This document shows positions 9,060 through 17,706 of a DNA stretch of 64,000 nucleotides, piece after piece; position 1 is the first letter of the stretch, and each line of letters starts with the position of its first letter. Source of the DNA: Bradyrhizobium sp. LHD-71 (GTDB lineage Bacteria; Pseudomonadota; Alphaproteobacteria; Rhizobiales; Xanthobacteraceae). The position numbers were made by a program, and so were the translations under genes. The notes beneath the pieces are model-generated. The model was not told the origin of the DNA. It did not search any database and saw nothing but the letters and a program-made list of their open reading frames with translations. The stretch lies in NCBI RefSeq assembly GCF_031157255.1, contig NZ_JAVIFX010000029.1, positions 49,117-113,116 of the forward strand. The letters run 5' to 3'.

Positions 9060-9130
9060 AACATGCCGAACGCGCAGTTGGCTCTTGCTCAAATCTTATG
9101 CGATTTCCCTCGCGCAAGCTCCGAGAGTGA

Positions 9131-11431
9131 TCACCGGTACGACGGCATCAGTTGCTGCGGCATCGGCTTGCCGATCGTGATCGCGCCCGACGCACCGAGC
9201 GCTTCGATCTTTTCTTTTGCAAGACCAGCGGTACCAAGAACCTCGACGGCGTGTTCGCCGACGCCCGAAACGCGCATCGGACCTGAGCGCTGCGTGCGGC
9301 TGAAGGTCGCAAAGCGGCCAGGCGCGGTGAAATACGTGCCGTCGGATGCCGCGCGAATGTGCACAAACTCCTCCTGCGACAATTGCGGATCGCGCAACAC
9401 TTCCGACACGCGGCGGGCACGGATTGCGGCGACCCCCGCCTCCGCCAGCCGGCGAACGGCTTCATCGCCGGGCAGCGGCGCGAGCACTTCGGCGAGCGCG
9501 GCGACCTTGTCGTTGGTGCCGTTCAGCTTGATGCCGGCCTTCGCGAGCGTCTCTTTCGAGACTTGCTCGGGTGAGGTTGCCTGCACGCGAATCCAGCCGT
9601 CGCTGGTCTGATAGAAGCGATCGAGCCAGCCGCAGCCGCGATGGTTTTCGCTGCCTTTCACCAGCGCCGGGCGGCCCTGATAGCGGACGAGTTCTTCCGC
9701 CTGCAGATAGGTGGCCGTCGCGGCGAGCGAATTCCAGATGCGTTGTCCCTCGCCGGTCTTCTCCCGGTGATAGATGCCGAGCACACTGGCGAGCACGCAC
9801 ATCGCCGCGGTGGTCACGTCGATAATGGCGATAGTATTCGCGACCGGTTCGTCGGCGCCGGCCTGCGTCGTCATCATGCCGCTCATCGCCTGAAGCACCA
9901 TGTCGACTCCCGGCAGGTGCGACAGCGGCCCGCCCTCGCCATATGCCGACAGCGAGACCGTGATCACACCTTCCTTCAGCGAGTTCAGTTTCTCGTAGTC
10001 GATGCCGAGCTTCTTCGTGACGCCCGGCCTGAGCGAGTCGATGACCACGTCACTGACCTTGACCATCTCGTAGAAGGCCTCGCGCGCGTCCTTGTTCTGC
10101 AGGTCCATGCCGACGCTGCGCATGCCGCGATTGTAAGTGAAGCCGGTGGCGCGGAACGGATCGCCGGTCAACGGCTCTACCTTGATGACGTCGGCCCCGA
10201 GCTCCGACAACAGCGAACCGCAGTAGGGGCCGGCAACGAAGGTGCCCATGTCCAGGATACGGTAGCCGGCCAGCGGGCCGGGACGCAGGAGCGGCGTCTT
10301 TTCGGGCCGCGGTGGCGACGGCCGCACGGTCACTTTGCCGTTGTCGGCGCCGGCCGCCGGCGCCGGTCCGTGCACCCTGCCCGGCGTCCGGGTGAGATTG
10401 ATCGGAATGCCCGGCATCGCCGTAGCGCCGCGTTTCGAATCCTCCACCTCGGCGCGCATGCCGATTGCCTTCACCTGCGGATGATCGAGCCACTTCTCGG
10501 TCGGCCCGATCTTGCCGCACGGTATGCCGAGGTCGCTGATCATCTTGATGAGATCGTCGAGGTTGTGCTTGAGAAACTCCCTCTGGATCTTCTCCTTGGC
10601 CCAGTCGACGTTGGCCGCGAGCACGAGATTGGCGATGTTGCCGCCCATCCGCTCTTCCTTCAGCATGTCGCCAAGACCCAGCGCATTGATGAGCCAGGTC
10701 TCGAACTTGCCGCCGAGCGCGCCGCACGCGATCCACTGCCCGTCCTTGGTGGCGTAACGGGTGTAGGTCGGATGCCGGCCGCCGGTACCAACGGCGGTGC
10801 TCGGGTCGGGATTGTCCGGATTGACCGTCAGCGCGCCAACGGCCGCTTCCATCACCGCGTTGATGCCGGTGACCGTCACCGTCTGGCCGAAGCCGGAGCG
10901 CTCGCGCTCGATCAACGCTGCAACCGTGCATACGGTCGCCCACAAGCCTTGCACGTAGAGCAGATGCGGAAACACCGAGTCGATTGGTCCGCCGTCGGTC
11001 GACGATTGACGGCAGGCGACACCGCCGGCCGCGGCAAGCAGGCCTTGCGATTCATGACCGCCGGCCCACGGCGGGGCGGTCTGGGTATAGGGCGGCATCT
11101 TGACGATGAGAAGCCGCGCATTGCGTTTCGAGAGAACGGCGCTCGCGAGATTGAAGCGGGCAAAGGTCGCCTCGTCCCGAATGATGCAGATGTCGCAACC
11201 TGCGATCAGGTCACCGAGCCAGCGGCACTGCTCGGCATTCGCCGGATCGACGATGACGCTCTTCTTGCCGCGGTTCCACATCGAAAAGCCGGGCTGCTCG
11301 CGACCGGAATCGCCGCCGGGCGGCTCGACCTTGATCACCTCAGCACCGAAATCCGCCATGAACATGCCGGTGATCGGCCCGGCGATGCCGTCGGTCAGGT
11401 CCACGACCTGCAAGGTCCCAAGTACTTCCAT
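9131..11431 (-). CDS. Double-domain family III CoA-transferase (CaiB/BaiF fusion)
   Basis: 766 aa, twice the family length. The N-half (about 1-355) and C-half (about 385-766) are both CaiB/BaiF domains, each opening with the G-A-(D/E)VIKVEP motif. Family III enzymes move CoA between carboxylates through an aspartyl-CoA thioester. By spacing to the conserved R-E-x-(T/S)-G-x-G-Q segment, the nucleophile is Asp538 in the C-half, whereas Leu158 occupies that position in the N-half. The linker near 355-385 is rich in Pro and Ala. Start chosen at MEVLGTLQVVDL, where the fold begins. It is divergent from a hydroxyacyl-CoA-type dehydrogenase and a thiolase, so it probably activates an organic acid for beta-oxidation-like breakdown. 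Confidence 0.85.
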   Translation of the reverse strand: MEVLGTLQVVDLTDGIAGPITGMFMADFGAEVIKVEPPGGDSGREQPGFSMWNRGKKSVIVDPANAEQCRWLGDLIAGCDICIIRDEATFARFNLASAVLSKRNARLLIVKMPPYTQTAPPWAGGHESQGLLAAAGGVACRQSSTDGGPIDSVFPHLLYVQGLWATVCTVAALIERERSGFGQTVTVTGINAVMEAAVGALTVNPDNPDPSTAVGTGGRHPTYTRYATKDGQWIACGALGGKFETWLINALGLGDMLKEERMGGNIANLVLAANVDWAKEKIQREFLKHNLDDLIKMISDLGIPCGKIGPTEKWLDHPQVKAIGMRAEVEDSKRGATAMPGIPINLTRTPGRVHGPAPAAGADNGKVTVRPSPPRPEKTPLLRPGPLAGYRILDMGTFVAGPYCGSLLSELGADVIKVEPLTGDPFRATGFTYNRGMRSVGMDLQNKDAREAFYEMVKVSDVVIDSLRPGVTKKLGIDYEKLNSLKEGVITVSLSAYGEGGPLSHLPGVDMVLQAMSGMMTTQAGADEPVANTIAIIDVTTAAMCVLASVLGIYHREKTGEGQRIWNSLAATATYLQAEELVRYQGRPALVKGSENHRGCGWLDRFYQTSDGWIRVQATSPEQVSKETLAKAGIKLNGTNDKVAALAEVLAPLPGDEAVRRLAEAGVAAIRARRVSEVLRDPQLSQEEFVHIRAASDGTYFTAPGRFATFSRTQRSGPMRVSGVGEHAVEVLGTAGLAKEKIEALGASGAITIGKPMPQQLMPSYR

Positions 11432-11632
11432 TCCAGCGTCCCTTCCCGAAAGAAAATTTTGTGCTTGGTTGCCTATAGCAAATTGTGCAGGGTGACACGC
11501 GTCGTTCGAGCACGTTTGACCGAATGGCGGCTTGCGTCGCCTGCATACGAGCTGACGACCGGCAACGGTTGCGCTGCAGAAGAGCGGGCGCAAAGCAAGC
11601 AAACGTTGGATCAGGGCAAGGAAACGAAACTG

Positions 11633-12415
11633 ATGAAACTGGATTCGTCGATTTCTGCGGTCATCACCGGCGGCGCGTCGGGACTCGGTGCCGCGACGGC
11701 GCGGCTTTTGGCCTCGCATGGCGTCCGGGTCGGTATTTTCGATCTGAACGAGGAGCTTGGCGAGGCGCTCGCCAAGGAAATCGGCGGCGTGTTCTGCAAG
11801 GTCAATGTCACCTCCTCACCGGAGGTCGATGCAGGCTTCGCGAAGTCCCGCGCCGCCATCGGCCAGGAGCGTATCCTCGTCAATTGCGCGGGCGTCGGTG
11901 GCTCCGTGAAGACGGTGTCGCGTGACAAGCAGACGCGTGAGATCAAGGAGTACCCGCTCGATAATTTCGAGCGGATCATCCAGGTCAATCTGATCGGCAC
12001 CTTCCGCTGCATCACCAAGAGCGCCGCCGGCATGCTGAAGCTTGAAGCGCTGCCAGACGGCGACCGTGGAGCGATCGTCAACACCGCATCCGTCGCCGCC
12101 GAGGACGGCCAGATCGGCCAGGCCGCCTACACCGCCTCGAAGGCCGGCATCGTCGGCATCACGTTGACGGTCGCGCGCGATCTTTCAAGCGAGGGCATTC
12201 GCTGCAACACGATCCTGCCCGGCATCTTCGATACTCCGCTGCTCGCCCGAGCTCCGGAAAACGTGAAGGCAGCGCTCGCGGCGCAGGTGCCGTTCCCACG
12301 CCGCCTTGGCCGGCCGGAAGAGTACGCGCACCTAGCGCACACCATGATCACCAACGGCTACTTCAACGGCGAGGACGTACGCCTCGACGGCGCCATCCGC
12401 ATGGCACCGCGCTGA
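11633..12415 (+). CDS. SDR family 3-hydroxyacyl-CoA dehydrogenase-like protein
   Basis: 260 aa. Resembles type-2 3-hydroxyacyl-CoA dehydrogenases (HSD17B10 group): TGGASGLGAATARLL at the N-terminus, NCAG, NTASVAA, YTASK catalytic motif and the group's typical end with an LDGAIRMAPR-like tail. Expected reaction: NAD-dependent oxidation of 3-hydroxyacyl-CoA to 3-ketoacyl-CoA. The thiolase gene follows after 18 bases, matching the next step of beta-oxidation. The frame is open far upstream, but that part is the complement of the CoA-transferase and is not coding. Start at 11633 fits the fold. The 201-base divergent gap should hold promoters for both directions; none was assigned. Confidence 0.86.
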   Translation: MKLDSSISAVITGGASGLGAATARLLASHGVRVGIFDLNEELGEALAKEIGGVFCKVNVTSSPEVDAGFAKSRAAIGQERILVNCAGVGGSVKTVSRDKQTREIKEYPLDNFERIIQVNLIGTFRCITKSAAGMLKLEALPDGDRGAIVNTASVAAEDGQIGQAAYTASKAGIVGITLTVARDLSSEGIRCNTILPGIFDTPLLARAPENVKAALAAQVPFPRRLGRPEEYAHLAHTMITNGYFNGEDVRLDGAIRMAPR

Positions 12416-12433
12416 CTTCCGGAGAAACGGATC

Positions 12434-13666
12434 ATGACCGAAGCACTGATTATCGACGCATGCCGCACCCCTCGCGGCATCGGCAAAGCCGGCAAGGGCG
12501 CGCTCTCCGACATTCATCCGCAGCAGCTCGGAGCGACCGTGCTGCGCGCGCTGGCTGACCGCACCGGCATCAATACCGCCGACATCGACGACATCATCTG
12601 GGGCACCAGCGCCCAGGTCGGCCCGCAGAGCGGCGACATGGGGCGCATGTCGGCGCTGGACGCGGGCTACGACGTGCGCGCGAGCGGCGTGACGCTCGAC
12701 CGGTTCTGCGGCTCGGGGATCACCGCAGTGAACATGGCCGCGGCCTCGGTCATGTCGGGCCAGGAAGACCTCATGATCGCCGGCGGCACCGAGAAGATGT
12801 CGATGGCGACGCGCCGCGGCGACGGACCGATGATGATGGATTCCGGCAACCTGCGCCTGCGCGCACTACACCCTCAGTCGCATCAGGGCGTCTGCGCCGA
12901 TGCGGTCGCGACCCTTGAAGGCATCAGCCGCGAAGACACCGACCGCCTCGCGCTCTTGAGCCAGCAACGCGCCGCAAATGCGATCAAGAATGGCTATTTC
13001 GACAGGAGCCTGGTGCCGGTGCATCGCGAGGACAGCAGCCTCGCGCTCGATCGCGAGGAATATCCGCGTCCGCAGACGACACTGGAAGGGCTTGCAAGCC
13101 TGAAGCCCGCCTTTCCGGCAGTCGCCGACTTTGCCCTCGACGAAAAGGGCACGACCTATCGCAAGCTGATCCTCGATAAGTATCCGGACCTCGAGATCAA
13201 TCACATTCACCATGCCGGAAACTCCTCCGGCGTGGTGGACGGTTCTGCCGCCATCCTGTTGGCGTCGCCGTCATATGCGAATTCGCATGGCCTGAAGCCT
13301 CGCGCCCGCGTGGTCGCCATGGCCAATATGGGCGACTCGCCGACGCTGATGCTGAACGCGCCGGTGCCGGCCGCGCGCAAGGTGCTGGCGAAAGCCGGTC
13401 TCACCGAGGACGACATCGACCTGTGGGAGATCAACGAGGCATTCGCCGTCGTTGCGGAAAAATTCATCCGCGACCTGAAACTTGATCGCGACAAGGTCAA
13501 CGTCAATGGCGGCTCGATCGCGCTCGGCCACCCGATCGGCGCAACCGGCTCGATCCTGATCGGCACCCTGCTCGACGAACTGGAACGACGGGACCTGCGC
13601 CGCGGCCTCGTGACCATGTGCGCCGCCGGCGGCATGGCCCCCGCCATCATCATCGAGCGGGTGTGA
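12434..13666 (+). CDS. Acetyl-CoA C-acyltransferase (thiolase)
   Basis: 410 aa. Canonical thiolase with nucleophile Cys92 in DRFCGSGI, NEAFAVV, GHPIGATG and the second catalytic Cys in TMCAAGGMAPA. It cleaves 3-ketoacyl-CoA with CoA, or runs in reverse. Start ATG at 12434 has GGAGAAACGG ahead. It forms a two-gene unit with the hydroxyacyl-CoA dehydrogenase. Chain-length preference cannot be told. It contrasts with the cysteine-less thiolase-like protein at 41091-42254. Confidence 0.93.
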   Translation: MTEALIIDACRTPRGIGKAGKGALSDIHPQQLGATVLRALADRTGINTADIDDIIWGTSAQVGPQSGDMGRMSALDAGYDVRASGVTLDRFCGSGITAVNMAAASVMSGQEDLMIAGGTEKMSMATRRGDGPMMMDSGNLRLRALHPQSHQGVCADAVATLEGISREDTDRLALLSQQRAANAIKNGYFDRSLVPVHREDSSLALDREEYPRPQTTLEGLASLKPAFPAVADFALDEKGTTYRKLILDKYPDLEINHIHHAGNSSGVVDGSAAILLASPSYANSHGLKPRARVVAMANMGDSPTLMLNAPVPAARKVLAKAGLTEDDIDLWEINEAFAVVAEKFIRDLKLDRDKVNVNGGSIALGHPIGATGSILIGTLLDELERRDLRRGLVTMCAAGGMAPAIIIERV

Positions 13667-13687
13667 GAAAGCGCCAATACGATTGGA

Positions 13688-13821
13688 GTCGTCCCTGCGA
13701 AAGCAGGGATCCATAGCCACCAAGGCAGATTGCAATCGAAGCAGCTATCACTGCAAGACGACAATCGCTCCCGGTATCATTGATGGTGGTGTGCATGGGT
13801 CCCTGCTTTCGCAGGGACGAC
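13688..13821. repeat. Inverted repeat with 27-bp arms
   Basis: The left arm at 13688-13714 and right arm at 13795-13821 are complementary at 26 of 27 positions; the core GTCCCTGCGAAAGCAGGGA is itself a hairpin. It sits between two convergent genes (thiolase and the DUF971 gene) and could end transcription both ways. No gene was found in 13667-13870. Confidence 0.65.
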
Positions 13822-13870
13822 ATTCATTGGAGGCGACTGGCGACCGATCACGTATCGCTAGCACGTCGAG

Positions 13871-14257
13871 CTACCTCACTCCCGGTTTGTCGCGGTCGAG
13901 ACCCTTCGCGGCGAGGTCATCGAGATAGCCCTGGAAGCGCCCTTCCGCATTCAGGCCGAGTTCGCGCAGGAACGCCCACGAATAGATGCCGCTGTCGTGC
14001 ATGTCGTCGAAACCGATCCGCACAGCGTAGTTGCCGACCGTATCGACTGACAGGATCTGCACGCTGCGCTTGCCGCCCACGGTTTTGCGCTGCGCCTCGG
14101 AGTGGCCCTGCACTTCAGCGGACGGGCTCGTCACCCGCAAGAGCTCTGCGGACAACCGAAAGCGAACACCGTCGTCGAAGCTGATTTCGAGCGACTGCCG
14201 GTCCTTGAGCAGACGGATCTCGACCGGCCACGGCTCAGCGGTTGCGGCGTCGCTCAC
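13871..14257 (-). CDS. DUF971 (GBBH-like N-terminal domain) protein
   Basis: 128 aa, a stand-alone DUF971 domain (core: PVEIRLLKDRQSLEISFDDG, then FRLSAELLRV and the IGFDDMHDSGIYSW segment). Such domains occur at the C-terminus of HCF101-type Mrp ATPases and at the N-terminus of gamma-butyrobetaine hydroxylase; function in stand-alone form is not well defined. GTG start at 14257 overlaps the TusA stop (GTGA), implying coupling. Context with TusA, moeA and FDH genes suggests a role in Fe-S or molybdenum-cofactor enzyme maturation (inference). Confidence 0.8.
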   Translation of the reverse strand: MSDAATAEPWPVEIRLLKDRQSLEISFDDGVRFRLSAELLRVTSPSAEVQGHSEAQRKTVGGKRSVQILSVDTVGNYAVRIGFDDMHDSGIYSWAFLRELGLNAEGRFQGYLDDLAAKGLDRDKPGVR

Positions 14258-14490
14258 GCGGCAGCCTCCGTCTTTTCGATCATGAACACGAAGAGCTTGT
14301 CGGCACGCTCCGTGAGCTCGACGCGGTCGCCGGTCTCGCGGATCAGGTTCGGGATGTCGATCACCGACAGCGGATCAGTGCAATGCACTTCCAGCCGGTC
14401 TCCGGCCTTGAGCGCTTTTAACGCCTTGCGCGTTTTCAGCACCGGCAGCGGGCAGCGAAGTCCGGTGAGATCGAGCTTGGTCATCGTCAT
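14254..14490 (-). CDS. TusA-family sulfurtransferase
   Basis: 78 aa. Small sulfur-carrier fold with the signature GLRCPLPVLK; Cys13 is the persulfide-carrying residue. Family members pass sulfur from cysteine desulfurase to tRNA thiolation, molybdenum cofactor or other acceptors. Next to moeA and an FDH locus that also encodes FdhD, it is a plausible sulfur donor for cofactor sulfuration (inference). Two in-frame ATGs (14490 and 14484) are possible starts. Translationally coupled to the DUF971 gene. Confidence 0.87.
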   Translation of the reverse strand: MTMTKLDLTGLRCPLPVLKTRKALKALKAGDRLEVHCTDPLSVIDIPNLIRETGDRVELTERADKLFVFMIEKTEAAA

Positions 14491-14617
14491 GTATCCTAGA
14501 TGCGGTACGGCGCCACCCCGGTCAACCGCGGCGGCTGCGACGAAAGCGCAATCAGCCGCGCCTTGTTGCAGACCGAAATTGCTCGTAGATTTCAGCCAGT
14601 TCGTTGCGGAGGGGATC

Positions 14618-14773
14618 ATGAAGATCTTCATTGCGGCCGTGCTGTTTGCCACCGTCGCGGCAGTCGGCATGTCGGTCGTGCTCAACCACTATCAGCGCGA
14701 CAGCTATGCCAGGTTCACAACCGAGGGCGCCCGCGTCGGCGACCCGGGCCACAATCTCATCGGGCCCGGCTGA
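14618..14773 (+). CDS. Small membrane-anchored protein of unknown function
   Basis: 51 aa with one N-terminal hydrophobic helix (about residues 2-21) and a short polar, glycine-rich tail (GARVGDPGHNLIGPG). A strong GGAGGGG Shine-Dalgarno lies a few bases before the ATG, which is the main reason to accept it. It is antisense-oriented between tusA and moeA: divergent from tusA and ending eight bases short of the moeA stop. No family recognised. Confidence 0.6.
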   Translation: MKIFIAAVLFATVAAVGMSVVLNHYQRDSYARFTTEGARVGDPGHNLIGPG

Positions 14774-14781
14774 CGGCGTTC

Positions 14782-16038
14782 TCAAGCGAGCACCGGCCAG
14801 GCAAAAAAGCGGACGGTCTGGCCCGGCGTGACCTCGCGGACATCTTCGCCGAGTTCGACAAGCCCGTCGCTATCGACCAGCGACGAGATCAGACCCGCGC
14901 CTTCGCGCGGAAACTTCACCGCCTCGAGCACACCATCGCCCGCTTTACGCAGGCTGGCCCGGACATACTCCCGGCGGCCCGCCTTCTTCCGATAGGCGAA
15001 CGCAGCGCGCAGAAGCACCGGCGCCACATCGCCCCGTGAGCCGCCGGAGAGTGCCAACACGGCAGGGCGGACGACGTAGGTGAAGGTCACAAAGCTCGCG
15101 ACCGGATTGCCGGGAAGCCCAATGAAGGGCGTGCCGCTGATCACCCCCATGGCCACCGGGCGACCGGGCTTGATCGCCATGCGCCACAGCACCAGCCGAC
15201 CGACGCTCTCGACTGCGGCCTTGACGTGATCTTCCTCGCCTGTGGACACGCCGCCCGACGTGAGGATCAGATCATGACGGCTGGCGGCGTCTTTCAGTGC
15301 GTTCGCCAGCAACTCGCGGTCGTCGCGCAAGATGCCGAGGTCGCTGACATCGCAACCAAGCCGCTTCAGCATCGCCATCAGCATGTAGCGGTTGGAATCG
15401 AACAGCTGCATGCTTGCCCGCGCAGTGCCAGGCGAGACGACTTCGTTGCCAGTGGAGAACACCGCGACGCGCGTCCGCCGCCGCACGTCGATCTGGGTCA
15501 GGCCAAGCGCCGCCGCGAGAGCGATGTCCTGCGGCCGCAGCCGGCGACCCGCGGGAAGCGCGACGTGCCCCACGGGAATGTCCTCTCCCGCAGGTCGCAC
15601 ATTGGCGCCGGGCTTCAGCCCGGCTGGCAGGACCACCCGTCCCTGCTCGTCGATCCGCACATCCTCCTGCATGAACACGGTATCGGCGCCGCCCGGCATC
15701 GGTGCGCCGGTGAAGATGCGCACCGCCTCGCCTGGCGCAATCGTCGCCGGCGCCGCGGCGCCCGCCTGCACGCGCCCCGTTACCGCGAAGGCGCGCTCGG
15801 CATCCTTCGGCAGATCGGCGCTGCGGACGGCATAGCCGTCGACGGCAGAGTTCATGAACGGCGGCAGCGGCAGCGTCGCCACGATCGGTGCTGCAAGAAA
15901 CCGCCCATCGGCGGAAAAAAGGTCGGCGCTTTCGATTTCCTCGACCGCGCTGAGGCGTGCCGCGATGATTGCAACAGCTTCGTCGACCGACATCAGTGGG
16001 CCGCCGAACGCAAAGCAGTCATCGGAGAGTTGGGCCAT
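14782..16038 (-). CDS. moeA: Molybdopterin molybdotransferase MoeA
   Basis: 418 aa. Inserts molybdate (or tungstate) into adenylylated molybdopterin. Family motifs: the N-terminal PLPPFMNSAVDGYAVR region, FTGAPMPGGADTV, TSGGVSTGEEDHVK and GLPGNPVASFVTF. Length and domain order are canonical. It follows mobB by two bases on the minus strand, downstream of the FDH structural genes, so it is probably the housekeeping MoeA dedicated to or expressed with this enzyme. Two further MoeA-like proteins lie at 30785-33949. Confidence 0.93.
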   Translation of the reverse strand: MAQLSDDCFAFGGPLMSVDEAVAIIAARLSAVEEIESADLFSADGRFLAAPIVATLPLPPFMNSAVDGYAVRSADLPKDAERAFAVTGRVQAGAAAPATIAPGEAVRIFTGAPMPGGADTVFMQEDVRIDEQGRVVLPAGLKPGANVRPAGEDIPVGHVALPAGRRLRPQDIALAAALGLTQIDVRRRTRVAVFSTGNEVVSPGTARASMQLFDSNRYMLMAMLKRLGCDVSDLGILRDDRELLANALKDAASRHDLILTSGGVSTGEEDHVKAAVESVGRLVLWRMAIKPGRPVAMGVISGTPFIGLPGNPVASFVTFTYVVRPAVLALSGGSRGDVAPVLLRAAFAYRKKAGRREYVRASLRKAGDGVLEAVKFPREGAGLISSLVDSDGLVELGEDVREVTPGQTVRFFAWPVLA

Positions 16039-16040
16039 GG

Positions 16041-16568
16041 TCAGCCGTCCTGCGGCTCGCGGGCGAGCACGTCGGCAACCGGGACCGCATACTTGCGCAC
16101 CATTGCCGCGACGCCTTCGATGTCATCGAGATGCACCGACGGCAGACCGCGCTCCAGCGGCCCGTCGGTGGCGATGCCGACGATCAGGGGATCATGCGGA
16201 TAAAGCAGCGGCTTGCCGTTGCCGACGCGATGCACTTCGATCTTGCGCGGCGTCGTAGCCTTATATCCCTCGACGATTACGAGGTCGACCGGCGAAAGCT
16301 TCGGCAGCAATTCGCGCAGCGTCAGTTCCGATGCGCCGCGCAGTTCATGCATGAGCGCAAAGCGCCGTTCCGAGGAAATCAGCACCTCGGTCGCCCCAGC
16401 CTGGCGATGCATCCACGAATCCTTGCCGGGTGTATCCAGATCGAAACGATGGTGGGCATGCTTGATGGTCGAGACCCGCAACCCCTCGCTCACGAGCTGC
16501 GGCACGAGCCGCGCCAGCAGCGTCGTCTTGCCAGCGCCGCTCCAGCCCGCGAGACCGATCACCTTCAT
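16041..16568 (-). CDS. mobB: Molybdopterin-guanine dinucleotide biosynthesis protein MobB
   Basis: 175 aa P-loop GTPase-like adapter: Walker A GWSGAGKTTL at residues 8-17, KHAHH motif and VIVEGYK. MobB assists MobA in attaching GMP to molybdopterin, giving the bis-MGD cofactor used by DMSO-reductase-family enzymes such as FDH. Located directly after the FDH gamma-subunit gene (gap about 80 bases) and before moeA. MobA itself is encoded 13 kb away at the end of the same island. Confidence 0.92.
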   Translation of the reverse strand: MKVIGLAGWSGAGKTTLLARLVPQLVSEGLRVSTIKHAHHRFDLDTPGKDSWMHRQAGATEVLISSERRFALMHELRGASELTLRELLPKLSPVDLVIVEGYKATTPRKIEVHRVGNGKPLLYPHDPLIVGIATDGPLERGLPSVHLDDIEGVAAMVRKYAVPVADVLAREPQDG

Positions 16569-16646
16569 TGCTCAACTCCGAACGCAAACGCAAAGCCCGC
16601 CCGGCAAGCCGGACGGGCGAGCATACCTAATCTGATCGATGGCCCG

Positions 16647-17669
16647 CTACTCGGCAGGCATGCCCCGGGGCGGCGCTCCCGCTGGCGTCCGGCCCTTCGC
16701 CTGCTCTTCCTCGACCCAGAGCGCATGGTGCTCCTTGGCCCAGTTGACGTCGACCTGGCCGGTTCCCATGGCGTCGAACGCGCCCTCCATGCCGACCGAG
16801 CCGATATAGATGTGGGCCAGGATGCCGGCGATGAACAAGAGCGCGACAATCGCGTGGACCACCGTCCAGATCTGCAGGCTGGTGACGTCGCCCGCCTGGT
16901 ACGGGAACAGCAGGAACCAGCCGGACAGCGACATCAGCACCCCGCCGATGATCACCATCCAGAAGATTCCCTTCTGGCCGGCATTGAAGCGCTTCGCCGG
17001 CGGATGCTGTCCATTGCGCAACAGGCCGCCGCCCGCTTTGATCCAGTTCCAGTCCATCCTGGACGGGATGTTGTCCTTCACCCAGACCGCGAACATGGTC
17101 GCGATGCCGAGCATGAACGGAAACGCGAGGTAGTTGTGCGCGAGCTTGCCCCAGTGCGTCAGCATGGAAAACGCTTCCGGACCGATCAGCGGCAGCAGCA
17201 GCGAGCGACCGAAGCTGATGTTCAGGCCCGACAGGCCGAGGATGATGAAGCAGGTCGCGGTCACCCAGTGCATGAAGCGCTCGAAGCTCGCAAAGCGAAG
17301 GATCGTCCTGCCGGAGAATCCTTTCTCGATGCGGATGCGGCCGCGTATCAACAGGAACGCCGCGAGCAGGACCGTCATGCCGATGATCGCAATGCCACCG
17401 ATCCAGGGCAGCATGCTGCGCTGAAAGTCGCGCCATTCGCGCCCTGCGGGCTGGATGAGGCTCGCCGCCATCCGGTCAGGAATAGTGATGCGTCCGGTGA
17501 CCTTCTCGCCGGCCTTCAGCGCCTCCAGCAGCTTGTCTTCGTGCACCGCCTGGTCGGTGGGCTTGAACGAGAGCTGGGCGGCCGCGGGCGCAGCGACGGC
17601 GAACATCAGCGCGAATGCAAGGCAAAGCGGCGCGAGGATCGATCTGAGATGTGAAACGACACTGGGCAT
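16647..17669 (-). CDS. Formate dehydrogenase gamma subunit (cytochrome b)
   Basis: 340 aa membrane subunit that takes electrons from the beta subunit to quinone through b-type haems. A signal peptide (about residues 1-31, ending AAAQ) precedes a soluble segment of about 80 residues and then a four-helix FdnI/FdoI-type cytochrome domain with conserved histidines (for example FERFMHWV, MLTHWGKLAH). Start at 17669 is preferred, with GGAAGG ahead. An in-frame ATG at 17726 would overlap the beta-subunit gene and put a charged stretch before the signal peptide. Last of the three FDH structural genes. Confidence 0.87.
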   Translation of the reverse strand: MPSVVSHLRSILAPLCLAFALMFAVAAPAAAQLSFKPTDQAVHEDKLLEALKAGEKVTGRITIPDRMAASLIQPAGREWRDFQRSMLPWIGGIAIIGMTVLLAAFLLIRGRIRIEKGFSGRTILRFASFERFMHWVTATCFIILGLSGLNISFGRSLLLPLIGPEAFSMLTHWGKLAHNYLAFPFMLGIATMFAVWVKDNIPSRMDWNWIKAGGGLLRNGQHPPAKRFNAGQKGIFWMVIIGGVLMSLSGWFLLFPYQAGDVTSLQIWTVVHAIVALLFIAGILAHIYIGSVGMEGAFDAMGTGQVDVNWAKEHHALWVEEEQAKGRTPAGAPPRGMPAE

Positions 17670-17706
17670 CGGCGCTATGACCTTCCAGTTTCCGGCGGCA
17701 TTCGCC

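Noticed and set aside
8847..9130. Short open frames in the repeat-bearing gap
   Set aside because: They read through the palindromes, are Arg/Pro-rich and have no ribosome sites.
9641..11632. Upstream extension of the hydroxyacyl-CoA dehydrogenase frame by more than 600 codons
   Set aside because: It runs antisense through the CoA-transferase and has no protein-like pattern; the SDR fold begins at 11633.
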